From positions 1 through 10,898 of the forward strand of contig JAOTZF010000031.1 in the NCBI GenBank assembly GCA_029861485.1: 10,898 bases of DNA. Reading direction: 5' to 3'. Positions 1-7,017 of the stretch are shown in pieces. The notes beneath the pieces are model-generated. The model searched no databases. It was given only the letters and a program-made list of their open reading frames with translations, and was not told where the DNA came from. Source of the stretch: Thermoleophilia bacterium (GTDB taxonomy: Bacteria > Actinomycetota > Thermoleophilia > Miltoncostaeales > Miltoncostaeaceae). Position 1 is the first letter of the stretch; the number at the start of each line of letters is the position of its first letter. The translations under genes were made by a program, and so were the position numbers.

Positions 1-86
1 TAGATGGCGTAGGGGAAGAAGGGCTTGCCCTGGCGCTTGGCTTCCGCGTAGTCCTCCAGGTATTCGCGCTGCTGGGCCTTGTTCAC
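1..86 (-). CDS. bc-complex third subunit (cytochrome b C-terminal/cytochrome c type), N-terminal fragment
   Basis: This is the first 28 codons of a gene that leaves the window at base 1. It starts with GTG at 86-84, which overlaps the TGA stop of the cytochrome b gene in the 4-base junction GTGA. The visible peptide is soluble and charged, with an EDYAEAKRQGKPFFPYAI segment just before the expected membrane region. Known context: in split, b6-type complexes the gene after the four-helix cytochrome b encodes the remaining membrane helices (subunit IV, carrying the PEWY quinol-oxidation motif), often fused to a cytochrome c domain in Gram-positive bacteria. I infer that identity from gene order and overlap. 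No diagnostic motif lies in the 28 codons seen, so presence of the haem c domain cannot be judged. Confidence 0.7.
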   Translation of the reverse strand, partial: MNKAQQREYLEDYAEAKRQGKPFFPYAI

Positions 87-958
87 GAGCCGCCCCCGTC
101 GGGAGTGGTCGCAGACTCAGAGGTGTCGGTCGGAGCCGGGGTACGCAGCGGCGGGTGGTCCGGGGCACGCACCGGCACGCGCGTGCGTCCTGTCGGCAGG
201 CGATCGCGTGCCGCCTGGCGCTTGGCCTCTTCCTTCTCGCGCTCCACCATCTGCAGCCTCTTGCTCCACGGCGGCTCGGCGACGCCGAGCTTCGACACGA
301 GGAACAGGTGGATCCCGATGAAGGCGATCATGCCCCCGGGTATCAGCAGCATGTGGATCGAGTAGAAGCGGGAAAGGGTGCTCGGGCCGAACTCCGGCCC
401 CGCGCGGAGAATGTCCGCGATGTACGGGCCAAGCACCGGGGCGGAGGCGGTGATGTTCACCGCGACCACGGTGGCCCAGTAGGCCTTCTGGTCCCAGACC
501 AGCAGATAGCCCGTAAGACCCATGAACAGGGTCATCACCAGCAGCAACGCGCCGGTGACCCAGGTGAGCTCGCGCGGGTATTTGTACGCGCCGAAGAAGA
601 ACACCCGCCCCATGTGGAGGAAGACCACCACGACCATCGCGCTGGCGCCCCACTTGTGCATACCGCGCACCAGCCAGCCCCAGGTGAGGTCGTCGGTGAT
701 GACGCGGATGCTCTCGTAGGCGGTGGCGGGGTCCGGCCGGTAGTACATCGCCAGGATGATCCCGGTGACGGCCTGGAGACCAAACAGGGCCAGCGCGGTG
801 AATCCGAGCGTCTGGAACCAGCCCGTCTCGGCGGGGATGTTGCGGTTGAGGAACCAGTTGAGACCGGTTTTGGCCCCGGTCCGGTGATCGACGTAGTCGA
901 CCACCATGTCGCCTGTCTGGGCGACCGGGTTCTTCGGTCCGATGTCCTTGGTCGCCAT
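83..958 (-). CDS. qcrB: Menaquinol:cytochrome c reductase cytochrome b subunit (b6-type)
   Basis: This 291-residue membrane protein carries the two b haems of the respiratory bc complex, which oxidises menaquinol and passes electrons to the Rieske centre. Four hydrophobic helices lie at about residues 50-72, 98-121, 134-155 and 200-222. Haem ligands are His101/His115 (in HKWGAS and FLHMGR) and His202/His217. The second pair is separated by 14 residues, as in b6 rather than mitochondrial cytochrome b. The Qo-side loop reads GYLLVWDQKAYWAT, with Val154 where Pro is usual. The protein has no cysteine, so the covalent haem c(i) ligand of b6 and Bacillus QcrB appears to be missing (Thr50 at the aligned place). 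After helix four comes an unusual charged, Pro/Thr-rich tail of about 60 residues. ATG at 958 is preceded by a good GGAGG. It lies 14 bases after the Rieske gene and overlaps the next subunit by 4 bases. The family is certain; the role of the tail is unknown. Confidence 0.95.
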   Translation of the reverse strand: MATKDIGPKNPVAQTGDMVVDYVDHRTGAKTGLNWFLNRNIPAETGWFQTLGFTALALFGLQAVTGIILAMYYRPDPATAYESIRVITDDLTWGWLVRGMHKWGASAMVVVVFLHMGRVFFFGAYKYPRELTWVTGALLLVMTLFMGLTGYLLVWDQKAYWATVVAVNITASAPVLGPYIADILRAGPEFGPSTLSRFYSIHMLLIPGGMIAFIGIHLFLVSKLGVAEPPWSKRLQMVEREKEEAKRQAARDRLPTGRTRVPVRAPDHPPLRTPAPTDTSESATTPDGGGS

Positions 959-965
959 GCGTCAG

Positions 966-970
966 CCTCC
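966..970 (-). promoter_or_regulatory. Ribosome binding site of cytochrome b gene
   Basis: GGAGG on the minus strand, 7 bases before the ATG at 958. It fills most of the 14-base gap between the Rieske stop and the cytochrome b start. It is one of the few strong Shine-Dalgarno sites in the window and fixes the cytochrome b start. Confidence 0.75.
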
Positions 971-972
971 GC

Positions 973-1653
973 TCAGGCGCCCGGGCTGGGGTAGAGGTTG
1001 CGCAGCACACCCGTGACTGACTCGCCGGGCCCCCTCAGCGTGAACGACTGCTCGTCCTCGTCGATCGAGTACGCGACACCGATCAGCAGCCGGTCCTCGT
1101 CTTTCGCGTCGCCCAGAGCAACGTCTTTCCCGTCCGGAGTGACGATCTTGTAGTCGAGGCGATCCAGCGGGCGGGCCGGAGGGCCCGCGGTGACGAGGCC
1201 GCGCGAGTTGTAGGCGCCGCCGTGGCACGGACAGGCGAAAACGTCGCCGCCCGGGCTGTAGGCGACCGGGCAGCCCAGGTGGGCGCAGCGGTTCCAGATC
1301 GGGATCAGCTCGTCGTCGCGGCGGCGAATGAACACCCGGCGGTCGGACTCGGTGGCCGGACCGGCCACCGCGATGCTCGTGGTCTCTCCATCGGGGAAGT
1401 CCTTCAACGGGCCGACGTCGACCCAGCGAGGCGGCTCGGGCTCCAGCGTCGGCGCAACGGCGAAACCGACGACCGGCACCACGATAGCCGCCGTCATCGC
1501 GACGCCACCGGCGAGCGCGATGAGGCTCAAGAACCTGGTGCGGGTGACGTAGTCCGGGTCGTCCTCGAGACGCGGCTCCGGTTCGCCCGGGTCGACCGCC
1601 CGGGGGCCGCTGTACGGGGCAGTGGCGTCGTCGAGGTCGTTCTTCTCAGGCAC
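973..1653 (-). CDS. qcrA: Rieske [2Fe-2S] protein of the menaquinol:cytochrome c reductase
   Basis: This 226-residue protein transfers the first electron from menaquinol to the cytochrome c side of the bc complex. Residues 1-38 are hydrophilic and acidic, 41-68 form one membrane anchor, and the rest is the extracytoplasmic Rieske domain. Cluster motifs are intact: Cys123-x-His125-xx-Cys128 (CAHLGC) and Cys141-x-Cys143-His144 (CPCHGG). Cys123/141 and His125/144 are the expected ligands, and Cys128/Cys143 the expected disulfide. The GTG start at 1653 is the only likely one, since an in-frame TGA lies two codons upstream. It is preceded by a weak GGTGAG. The gene heads the bc-complex operon after a 103-base gap from the UbiD gene. 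Export through Tat would be usual, but no clear twin-arginine motif is visible before the anchor (YVTRTRFLSL has separated arginines). Confidence 0.95.
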   Translation of the reverse strand: MPEKNDLDDATAPYSGPRAVDPGEPEPRLEDDPDYVTRTRFLSLIALAGGVAMTAAIVVPVVGFAVAPTLEPEPPRWVDVGPLKDFPDGETTSIAVAGPATESDRRVFIRRRDDELIPIWNRCAHLGCPVAYSPGGDVFACPCHGGAYNSRGLVTAGPPARPLDRLDYKIVTPDGKDVALGDAKDEDRLLIGVAYSIDEDEQSFTLRGPGESVTGVLRNLYPSPGA

Positions 1654-1756
1654 GCGCGCTCACCGAGGTCTCTGCGATTCTCACGTGCCGCACAATACAC
1701 CTGGCCACCCGTGATTGAGGGCCGCAGTCGCCTCCCCGGTGCATGTGTCCCTCTGC
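1654..1756 (-). promoter_or_regulatory. Intergenic region upstream of the Rieske operon
   Basis: This 103-base gap is the longest in the window and separates the UbiD gene from the Rieske gene on the same strand. On the minus strand a TATTGT hexamer lies about 38 bases before the GTG start, a possible -10 element (TAnnnT form), but no convincing -35 stands at the right distance. I see no strong hairpin with a T-run that would act as a terminator, so read-through from the upstream haem/quinone operon is possible. Confidence 0.3.
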
Positions 1757-3187
1757 TCAGTCGAGGCCGTACTCGGCCCAGCGCCGGGTGACCTTGTCGC
1801 GGATCTCGTCGCTCATCGAGATCAGCTTCGGCCAAGCTCTCACGACGCCCTCACCCTGCCACTTGCGGGTGGCGTCGAAGCCGATCTTCGCACCGTAGGC
1901 GAAGTACGGAGCCGCGTGGTCGAGCGCGTCGACGGGGCCATCCACCACCAGCGCGTCACGTCCCGGGTCGACGTTGCTGAAGGCGTGGAACGCCACGGCG
2001 GAGGTGTCCTGAACGTCGACGTCCTCGTCGACCACGACCACGCAGCGCGTGAGCGACAGCAGGCCGAGGCCCCAGATCGCGTTCATCAGCTTCTTGGCAT
2101 GCCCCGGGTAGCGCTTGCGGACCGACACCAGGGCGCAATTGTGGAACACGCCCTCGGCGGGCAGGTTCATGTCGATCAGGTCGGGCAGCGTCATCTTGAT
2201 GATCGGCAGGAAGATCCGCTCGGTGGCTTTGCCGAGATAGAGATCCTCCATGGGCGGAATGCCGACGATCGTCGTCGGGTAGATCGCGTCCTGGCGCATC
2301 GACATCGCCGTGACGTGGAGGGTGGGGTACTGATCGACGGGCGTATAGAAGCCAGTGTGGTCGCCGAACGGGCCTTCCGGGCGCAGATCCGCCGCGTCCA
2401 CGTAGCCCTCCAGCACGATCTCCGACTCCGCCGGGACCTCTACGTCGATCGTGCGGCACTTGACCATCTCCGCGCTCTTGCCGCGCAGGAAGCCGGCGAA
2501 GATCATCTCGTCGAGGTGCGGCGGCAGGGGTGCGGTGGCCGTATAGGTCGTCGCGGGATCGGTGCCGAGCGCGACCGCCACCTCGACCCGTCCCTCCGAG
2601 TCGCTGAGGTGGGCTGCGCCGTCCTTGTGGATCTGCCAGTGCATCATTGCTGTACGCGCGTCGATCTTCTGGATGCGGTACATGCCGCAGTTGCGCACGC
2701 CCGTCCGGGGGTCCCTGCTGAATACCAGCGGCAGGGTGATGTACGGGCCGCCGTCATGGGGCCAGCAGGTCAAGATGGGCAGCAGGTCGAGGTCCGGCTC
2801 GCTGAGCCAGATCTGCTGGCAGGGCGCGTCGCGCACCGTCTTCGGTGAGAAGGCGGCGAGCTCGCGCAGCTTTCCGAGCGCCCTCACCTTGTCCACGATG
2901 CCCTGTGGTGGCTGGAAGTCCATGATGTCCTGAATCCGCTCGCCGATGGCGTCGAGGCTCTCGGTGCGTAGAGCGGCGTTGATGCGGGCCTCAGAGCCGT
3001 ACTGGTTGATCAGCACGGGCAGGTTGCTGCCGCGGACGTTGTGAAACAGCAAGGCCGGGCCGCCGGACTTGACCACCCGGTCGGTGATCTCCGTGATCTC
3101 GAGGTGGGGGTCGACCTCGGCGTGCACGTCGACCAGTTCCCCCATGCTCCGCAGCGTCTCGATCCATCGACGCAGGTCCATGCTCAT
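1757..3187 (-). CDS. ubiD: UbiD-family prenylated-FMN decarboxylase (probable quinone biosynthesis)
   Basis: This 476-residue cytoplasmic enzyme is of the UbiD family, which decarboxylates aromatic acids using prenylated FMN made by UbiX. Its length is close to E. coli UbiD. Visible family motifs are RNCGMYR (residues 165-171, cofactor/metal region with Asn166 and Arg171) and EGPFGDHTGFY (271-281, holding catalytic Glu271 and Asp276). ATG at 3187 overlaps the preceding stop as ATGA, and GAGG sits 7 bases before it. A second Met at codon 3 is a possible alternative. The adjacent bc complex and the prenyl-synthase-like gene suggest quinone synthesis. If the organism uses the futalosine menaquinone route, this would be the naphthoate decarboxylase (MqnL-like). 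No ubiX is in the window. The family is secure; the exact substrate is inferred. Confidence 0.9.
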   Translation of the reverse strand: MSMDLRRWIETLRSMGELVDVHAEVDPHLEITEITDRVVKSGGPALLFHNVRGSNLPVLINQYGSEARINAALRTESLDAIGERIQDIMDFQPPQGIVDKVRALGKLRELAAFSPKTVRDAPCQQIWLSEPDLDLLPILTCWPHDGGPYITLPLVFSRDPRTGVRNCGMYRIQKIDARTAMMHWQIHKDGAAHLSDSEGRVEVAVALGTDPATTYTATAPLPPHLDEMIFAGFLRGKSAEMVKCRTIDVEVPAESEIVLEGYVDAADLRPEGPFGDHTGFYTPVDQYPTLHVTAMSMRQDAIYPTTIVGIPPMEDLYLGKATERIFLPIIKMTLPDLIDMNLPAEGVFHNCALVSVRKRYPGHAKKLMNAIWGLGLLSLTRCVVVVDEDVDVQDTSAVAFHAFSNVDPGRDALVVDGPVDALDHAAPYFAYGAKIGFDATRKWQGEGVVRAWPKLISMSDEIRDKVTRRWAEYGLD

Positions 3188-3678
3188 GACATCGCCTCGA
3201 TCAGCTGGTCGCGGGTTTCCGGGTGCGAGCTCGCGAGGGCGCTGATCGGCGCCCGATCTCCAGCTTGCAGACGGCCCACGGCGACCGCGAGCCGCTCGCG
3301 GGCCTCGTCCCCTTCCCCGATCGCCCGAGCGGTCGCGGTCCAGAGGGCCGCAAGGGTCTCCCGTTCACCCTCCGCCACCAGCGCCGAGCTCAACGCGATC
3401 AGTCGGGAGAGCGCGCCGATCGCGCCCAGGTCACCGGCCTCGGCCACCCGTACGAGACCGCGCGCGTAGCAGTAGTCCCCGGCCAGCAGGCGCGCGTCGG
3501 CGTCGTCGGACGTGGCGAGCCTCGGTCGCCCGTGGTGGAGAAGGAAGCCCTCCAGGATCAGGTCGAGACCATCGGCGTGCGCCGAGAGGCGGCTCGCCCC
3601 GAGGGGCGCGAGCACGTGCGGTGGGCGAGGATTGGTGAGGGTCAGCGGCAGGGCGCAGTCGGCGAGCGGCGAGCTCAT
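3184..3678 (-). CDS. Small polyprenyl-synthetase-like protein lacking the first Asp-rich motif
   Basis: This 164-residue soluble, mostly helical protein has no obvious full-length family match. Residues 49-69 (HGRP, then LLAGDY at 64-69) match the region after the first Asp-rich motif of trans-polyprenyl diphosphate synthases (RRGRPT...ILAGDY) with identical spacing. The following 70-105 segment also resembles the helix after it. The first DDxxD motif aligns to D-L-I-L-E (residues 39-43), so its metal-binding aspartates are mostly gone. The protein ends before the second DDxxD, at about half the usual length of 300. It is therefore unlikely to be catalytic alone. It could be an accessory chain comparable in idea to heptaprenyl synthase component I, or a decayed relic. 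The start ATG at 3678 overlaps the hemL stop (ATGA), and its own TGA overlaps the ubiD ATG. This exact coupling on both sides, with an open frame, argues that it is kept in use. Confidence 0.7.
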   Translation of the reverse strand: MSSPLADCALPLTLTNPRPPHVLAPLGASRLSAHADGLDLILEGFLLHHGRPRLATSDDADARLLAGDYCYARGLVRVAEAGDLGAIGALSRLIALSSALVAEGERETLAALWTATARAIGEGDEARERLAVAVGRLQAGDRAPISALASSHPETRDQLIEAMS

Positions 3679-4925
3679 GCGGCGGCCGCCAGCGCCTCGC
3701 GGGTCTGTTCGATGTGCGACTCGTCGTGGGCGAGCCCGACGAACCACGCCTCGAATTGGCTCGGCGGCGGATAGACCCCGGCGTCGATCAGCTTCCGGGC
3801 AAAGGCGGCGAACGCATCCGTGTCGCTGGCTGTCGCCGTCCGATAGTCCGTCACGGGGCCCTGGGTGAAGAACGGGGTGAGCATGGCTCCTACGCGATTG
3901 ACCACCACAGGTGCTCCCGAGGCGGCGATGGCTTCCTCGAGCGCCGCGCTGGTCTGCTCCACCTGCTCGTAGACGCCCTCGCGTGCGAGCTCACCCAACG
4001 CGGCAAGGCCGGCCGCCGTGGCGAGGGGGTTCCCGGACAGGGTGCCCGCCTGGTAGCAAGGGCCCTCGGGTGCGAGCACGCCCATGATGTCGCGCCTGCC
4101 GCCGAACGCCCCGACAGGGAGGCCGCCGCCGATGACCTTGCCGAGGCATGTGAGGTCGGGGGTCACCCCGTAACGCTCCTGCGCCCCACCGCGGGCCACG
4201 CGGAATCCGGTCATGACCTCGTCGAAGATCAGCAGCGCCCCGCTCGCGTCGCACGCCTCCCGCAGGCTCTCCAGGTAGCCCGGCTGGGGCGGGATCACGC
4301 CCATGTTTCCGGCGACCGGCTCCACGATTATCGCCGCGGCCTCCTCGAGCGCCTCGGCAGCTGCCGCCGGGTCGTTGAAGGGCACGAGCCGGGTATTGGC
4401 GGTGGCGCCCTCCGGGACACCCGGGCTGTTGGGCACGCCGAGCGTCGTGGCGCCGCTGCCGGCCTCGGCGAGCAGAGGGTCCAAGGCACCGTGGTAGCCG
4501 CCGATCGTCTTCACGATCGGCGCGCGGCCGGTCGCCGCCCGGGCGACCCTCAGCGCGCCCATCACGGCCTCGCTCCCAGAGCTCGTCATGCGCAGTTGCT
4601 CGACCGAGGGCACCGCCTCGCAGACGGCCTCGGCGAAGATCACCTCGCGCTCGGTTGGCGCTCCGAAGCTGGTCCCGGCGGGCAGCGCCGCGCTGACCGC
4701 GTCGATCACGGCCGGCGGCGCGTGCCCGAGCATGGCGGGCCCCCAGGTCCCCAGGTAGTCGACGTACCTGTTGCCGTCGACGTCCCATACGTACGCGCCC
4801 TCGGCCCGGGCGATGAACAGCGGCTCTCGTCCGATGGACGTCATGGCGCGCACCGGCGAGTTCACCCCGCCCACGAGGTGGCGCCGGGCCCGGGCGTAGA
4901 GCGCGCTGCTCTTGGCCGTGCTCAC
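3675..4925 (-). CDS. hemL: Glutamate-1-semialdehyde 2,1-aminomutase
   Basis: This 416-residue PLP enzyme converts glutamate-1-semialdehyde to 5-aminolevulinate in the C5 pathway of tetrapyrrole synthesis. The N-terminus has the family signature VGGVNSPVRA (18-27). Other marks are the phosphate-binding SSGSEA (115-120), YHGALD (144-149), FDEVMTGFR (234-242, with Asp235 for the PLP pyridine) and LGKVIGGGLPVGAFGG, whose Lys263 is the expected Schiff-base lysine. A few motifs are slightly off consensus (SSGSEA for NSGTEA, GALD for GHAD), but all catalytic positions are present. The GTG start at 4925 overlaps the preceding stop as GTGA. A broader class III aminotransferase role cannot be fully excluded from sequence alone. 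Its place next to hemB makes HemL by far the best call. Confidence 0.93.
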   Translation of the reverse strand: MSTAKSSALYARARRHLVGGVNSPVRAMTSIGREPLFIARAEGAYVWDVDGNRYVDYLGTWGPAMLGHAPPAVIDAVSAALPAGTSFGAPTEREVIFAEAVCEAVPSVEQLRMTSSGSEAVMGALRVARAATGRAPIVKTIGGYHGALDPLLAEAGSGATTLGVPNSPGVPEGATANTRLVPFNDPAAAAEALEEAAAIIVEPVAGNMGVIPPQPGYLESLREACDASGALLIFDEVMTGFRVARGGAQERYGVTPDLTCLGKVIGGGLPVGAFGGRRDIMGVLAPEGPCYQAGTLSGNPLATAAGLAALGELAREGVYEQVEQTSAALEEAIAASGAPVVVNRVGAMLTPFFTQGPVTDYRTATASDTDAFAAFARKLIDAGVYPPPSQFEAWFVGLAHDESHIEQTREALAAAA

Positions 4926-6007
4926 CAGCGGGGCAGCGGTTCGCCGGCCAGCGCGGTCTTCTCCCAGTCGGCGTACTCCGGCGTGTAGTAGACCAGCCGT
5001 ATCTTCTTGAACTCAAAAGTCGAGTAGAGCACCGCTCGGTCCTGCGGCGCGGTGTAGCCGACCTCCTCGGCGATGGCGGCGATCGTCTCCTCGCAGCTCT
5101 CCCTGGAGCGCGCGTGCACCATCGTGAAGATGCTGTAGGGCCAGTCGGGGTAGGTCGGCCGCCGGTAGCAGTGCGAGACGGCGGAGAAGGCAGCCATCTT
5201 CGGCCCGATTTCCTCGAGCTCCTGCTCGGGTACCCGCCACACCGCCATACCGTTCGCACCGAAGCCGGCGCGACGATGATTCAGGACCGCGGCAAATCGA
5301 CGCATGTACGCGCGCTCGCGGAAGGTCTCGCCCTCGGCGAGCAGCGTGTCGGCGTCGATGCCGGCCTCATCCGCCCAGACGTCGAACGGGCGTGGGGTGA
5401 CCGGCAGGTCGCGTTGGAGGATCTGGATGAACCGCTTGTCGTCGGCGGTGGGCAGCTGTCCGTCACCGCGACGGGGCGGTGGCTTCGGGACCTCACGCTT
5501 GGTGCTGTCGCGTTCGCCCTTCATGTCGAGCTGGACGTTGATCTTGAAGAGCTTCAGCGTCGGCATGTTTCGCATCGACTCCGCGCCGGTGGCCTCGGCG
5601 AGCAGCTCGAGCGTGCCCTCGAGGCCGATCTCGGACTCGGGCTCGACGGCGAGCGTGAACCAGAGGTTGAAGCGGTGGGAGCGGCGATAGTTGTGGCTCA
5701 CGCCGGGATGACCGCCGATGATGCTCGCGGCTTCGAAGAGGCGCTCCTCCGGGTAGGCCGCCGCGACCAGGCTGCTCGTGTATCCGAGCGCACGGGTGTC
5801 GAAGATCGCCGAGAGCTGCCGGATGATCGCCGCGCCTTTCAGGCGCTCGATCCGCGCCATGACCTCGGCCTCGCCCATACCGATGCTCCGGCCCACGTCC
5901 GCGTACGGCGTACGGGTCAGCGGTAGCCCTGCTTGGAGCGCGTCGAGCAACTCTCGGTCGACGTCGTCCGGCTTGTAGTTTGTACGCTCGGCTGCCGTGG
6001 TGATCAT
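4922..6007 (-). CDS. Two-domain AsnC/Lrp-like siroheme decarboxylase (AhbA-AhbB / NirD-NirL fusion)
   Basis: This 361-residue protein is made of two tandem AsnC/Lrp-like units joined by a basic, Pro-rich linker (about 163-188). Unit 1 has a helix-turn-helix-like segment at 14-62 and the block SHNYRRSHRFNLWFTL (104-119). Unit 2 has its own at about 189-240 and the block SHCYRRPTYPDWPYSIFTM (278-296). The first block is typical of AhbA/NirD-like and the second of AhbB/NirL-like chains, including the His residues (105, 111, 279) used for siroheme binding and catalysis. These enzymes remove two acetate carboxylates from siroheme to give 12,18-didecarboxysiroheme, for haem (Ahb route) or haem d1. 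Databases often mislabel them as Lrp transcription regulators. I choose ATG at 6007 (ATGA overlap with the hemB stop) because the open frame upstream lies inside hemB. Gene context with hemB and hemL supports an enzyme and not a regulator. Whether the product feeds haem b or d1 is not decided here. Confidence 0.85.
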   Translation of the reverse strand: MITTAAERTNYKPDDVDRELLDALQAGLPLTRTPYADVGRSIGMGEAEVMARIERLKGAAIIRQLSAIFDTRALGYTSSLVAAAYPEERLFEAASIIGGHPGVSHNYRRSHRFNLWFTLAVEPESEIGLEGTLELLAEATGAESMRNMPTLKLFKINVQLDMKGERDSTKREVPKPPPRRGDGQLPTADDKRFIQILQRDLPVTPRPFDVWADEAGIDADTLLAEGETFRERAYMRRFAAVLNHRRAGFGANGMAVWRVPEQELEEIGPKMAAFSAVSHCYRRPTYPDWPYSIFTMVHARSRESCEETIAAIAEEVGYTAPQDRAVLYSTFEFKKIRLVYYTPEYADWEKTALAGEPLPRW

Positions 6008-7017
6008 GAGCCCTCTTCTGCGAGCCAGCCTGCCACCTGCTCGGCGTAGTACGTGATGATCAGGTCGGCGCCGGCCCGGTGGATCGCCGTGAGGGTCTCC
6101 AGTACCGCGCTCCGCTCGTCGAGCCACCCTCGCTCCGCCGCGGCTTTGATCATTCCGTACTCTCCGCTGACCTGGTAGGCGACGACCGGCACCTCTACGG
6201 ACTCTCGCGCGGCGGCGATGACGTCGAGGTACGCGCCGGCGGGCTTGACCATCACCTGGTCGGCGCCCTCGGCGACGTCCTGGCGGATCTCCCGCAACGC
6301 CTCGCGGCCATTGGCCGGATCCATCTGGTACCCGCGCCGATCGCCGAAGCCCGGCGCCGACCCCGCGGCCTCGCGGAACGGGCCGTAGAACGCCGACGCG
6401 TATTTGGCGGCGTAACTCAGGATCGCCACGCCGGTGAAGCCGTGATCGTCGAGGCCCTCTCGGATGGCCCCGACGCGGCCGTCCATCATGTCGCTGGGGG
6501 CGACCAGGTCCGCGCCGGCCTCTGCGTGACTCACCGCGGTGCGCGTGATCAGCTCGAGACTGGAGTCGTTGTCGACCTCACCGTCCACGACGATCCCGCA
6601 GTGGCCGTGGTCGGTGAATGCGCACAGGCAGACGTCGCTGATCACGACCATCTCGGGCACGGCGGACTTGATCGCGGCGATCGCCCGCTGGCCAGCTGCG
6701 TCGTCGCGGTAGGCGTCGCTCGCGATCTCGTCTTTCTCGTCCGCCAAACCGAACAGCAGCACGGCGGGAACCCCTGCCGCGAAGGCCCGCTCGGCGCGTG
6801 CTGCGATCAGGTCGGGCGAGAGGCGGCTGTGGCCGGGCAGGGCGTCAATGGGCTGCTGCACGCCCTCGCCGGTCACGGCGAACAGCGGCAGGATCAGCTG
6901 GTCGGCGCTGAGACGCGTCTCGCGCACCATGCGACGAAGCGTGGCGGTACGTCGATTCCGCCGCGGCCGTACGCGCGGGAAGCCCGCGGTTTCGGAGCCG
7001 ACTGAGTTGCTGTGCAT
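6004..7017 (-). CDS. hemB: Porphobilinogen synthase (delta-aminolevulinic acid dehydratase)
   Basis: This 337-residue cytoplasmic enzyme condenses two 5-aminolevulinate molecules to porphobilinogen. The N-terminus GFPRVRPRRNRRTATLRRMV (12-31) is the usual HemB opening, which supports the ATG at 7017. The active-site lysines are Lys205 (SYAAKYASAFYGPF) and Lys258 (VMVKPA). The metal site DVCLCAFTDHGHCG carries Cys130, Cys132 and Cys140, indicating a zinc-dependent form, unlike the Asp-rich Mg-type site of many proteobacteria. It is the first gene of the five-gene haem/quinone operon, and its TGA overlaps the next ATG. There is no good Shine-Dalgarno; a TAGGGT hexamer sits 9 bases before the start and is probably the -10 promoter element. 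Confidence 0.96.
   Translation of the reverse strand: MHSNSVGSETAGFPRVRPRRNRRTATLRRMVRETRLSADQLILPLFAVTGEGVQQPIDALPGHSRLSPDLIAARAERAFAAGVPAVLLFGLADEKDEIASDAYRDDAAGQRAIAAIKSAVPEMVVISDVCLCAFTDHGHCGIVVDGEVDNDSSLELITRTAVSHAEAGADLVAPSDMMDGRVGAIREGLDDHGFTGVAILSYAAKYASAFYGPFREAAGSAPGFGDRRGYQMDPANGREALREIRQDVAEGADQVMVKPAGAYLDVIAAARESVEVPVVAYQVSGEYGMIKAAAERGWLDERSAVLETLTAIHRAGADLIITYYAEQVAGWLAEEGS

Noticed and set aside
1715..2848. A 377-residue open frame on the plus strand opposite the UbiD gene.
   Set aside because: Its translation is low-complexity, rich in Arg, His, Val and Asp, without any domain. It is the GC-bias shadow of a clear UbiD coding frame.
3184..3747. A longer start for the prenyl-synthase-like gene, adding 23 residues.
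   Set aside because: The extension overlaps hemL by 73 bases and is Arg-rich. ATG at 3678 forms ATGA with the hemL stop.
3714..4988. A 424-residue open frame on the plus strand opposite hemL.
   Set aside because: It has no recognisable motif and biased Gly/Arg/His composition, while the minus strand encodes an intact HemL with its catalytic Lys.
4922..6007. Calling the two-domain protein an Lrp/AsnC transcription regulator.
   Set aside because: The tandem units carry the His blocks typical of siroheme decarboxylase, and the gene is embedded between hemB and hemL.
4922..6127. A longer start for the siroheme decarboxylase gene, adding 40 residues.
   Set aside because: The extra part is Arg-rich, lies inside the hemB coding region in another frame, and the ATG at 6007 gives the same 4-base overlap seen at the other junctions.
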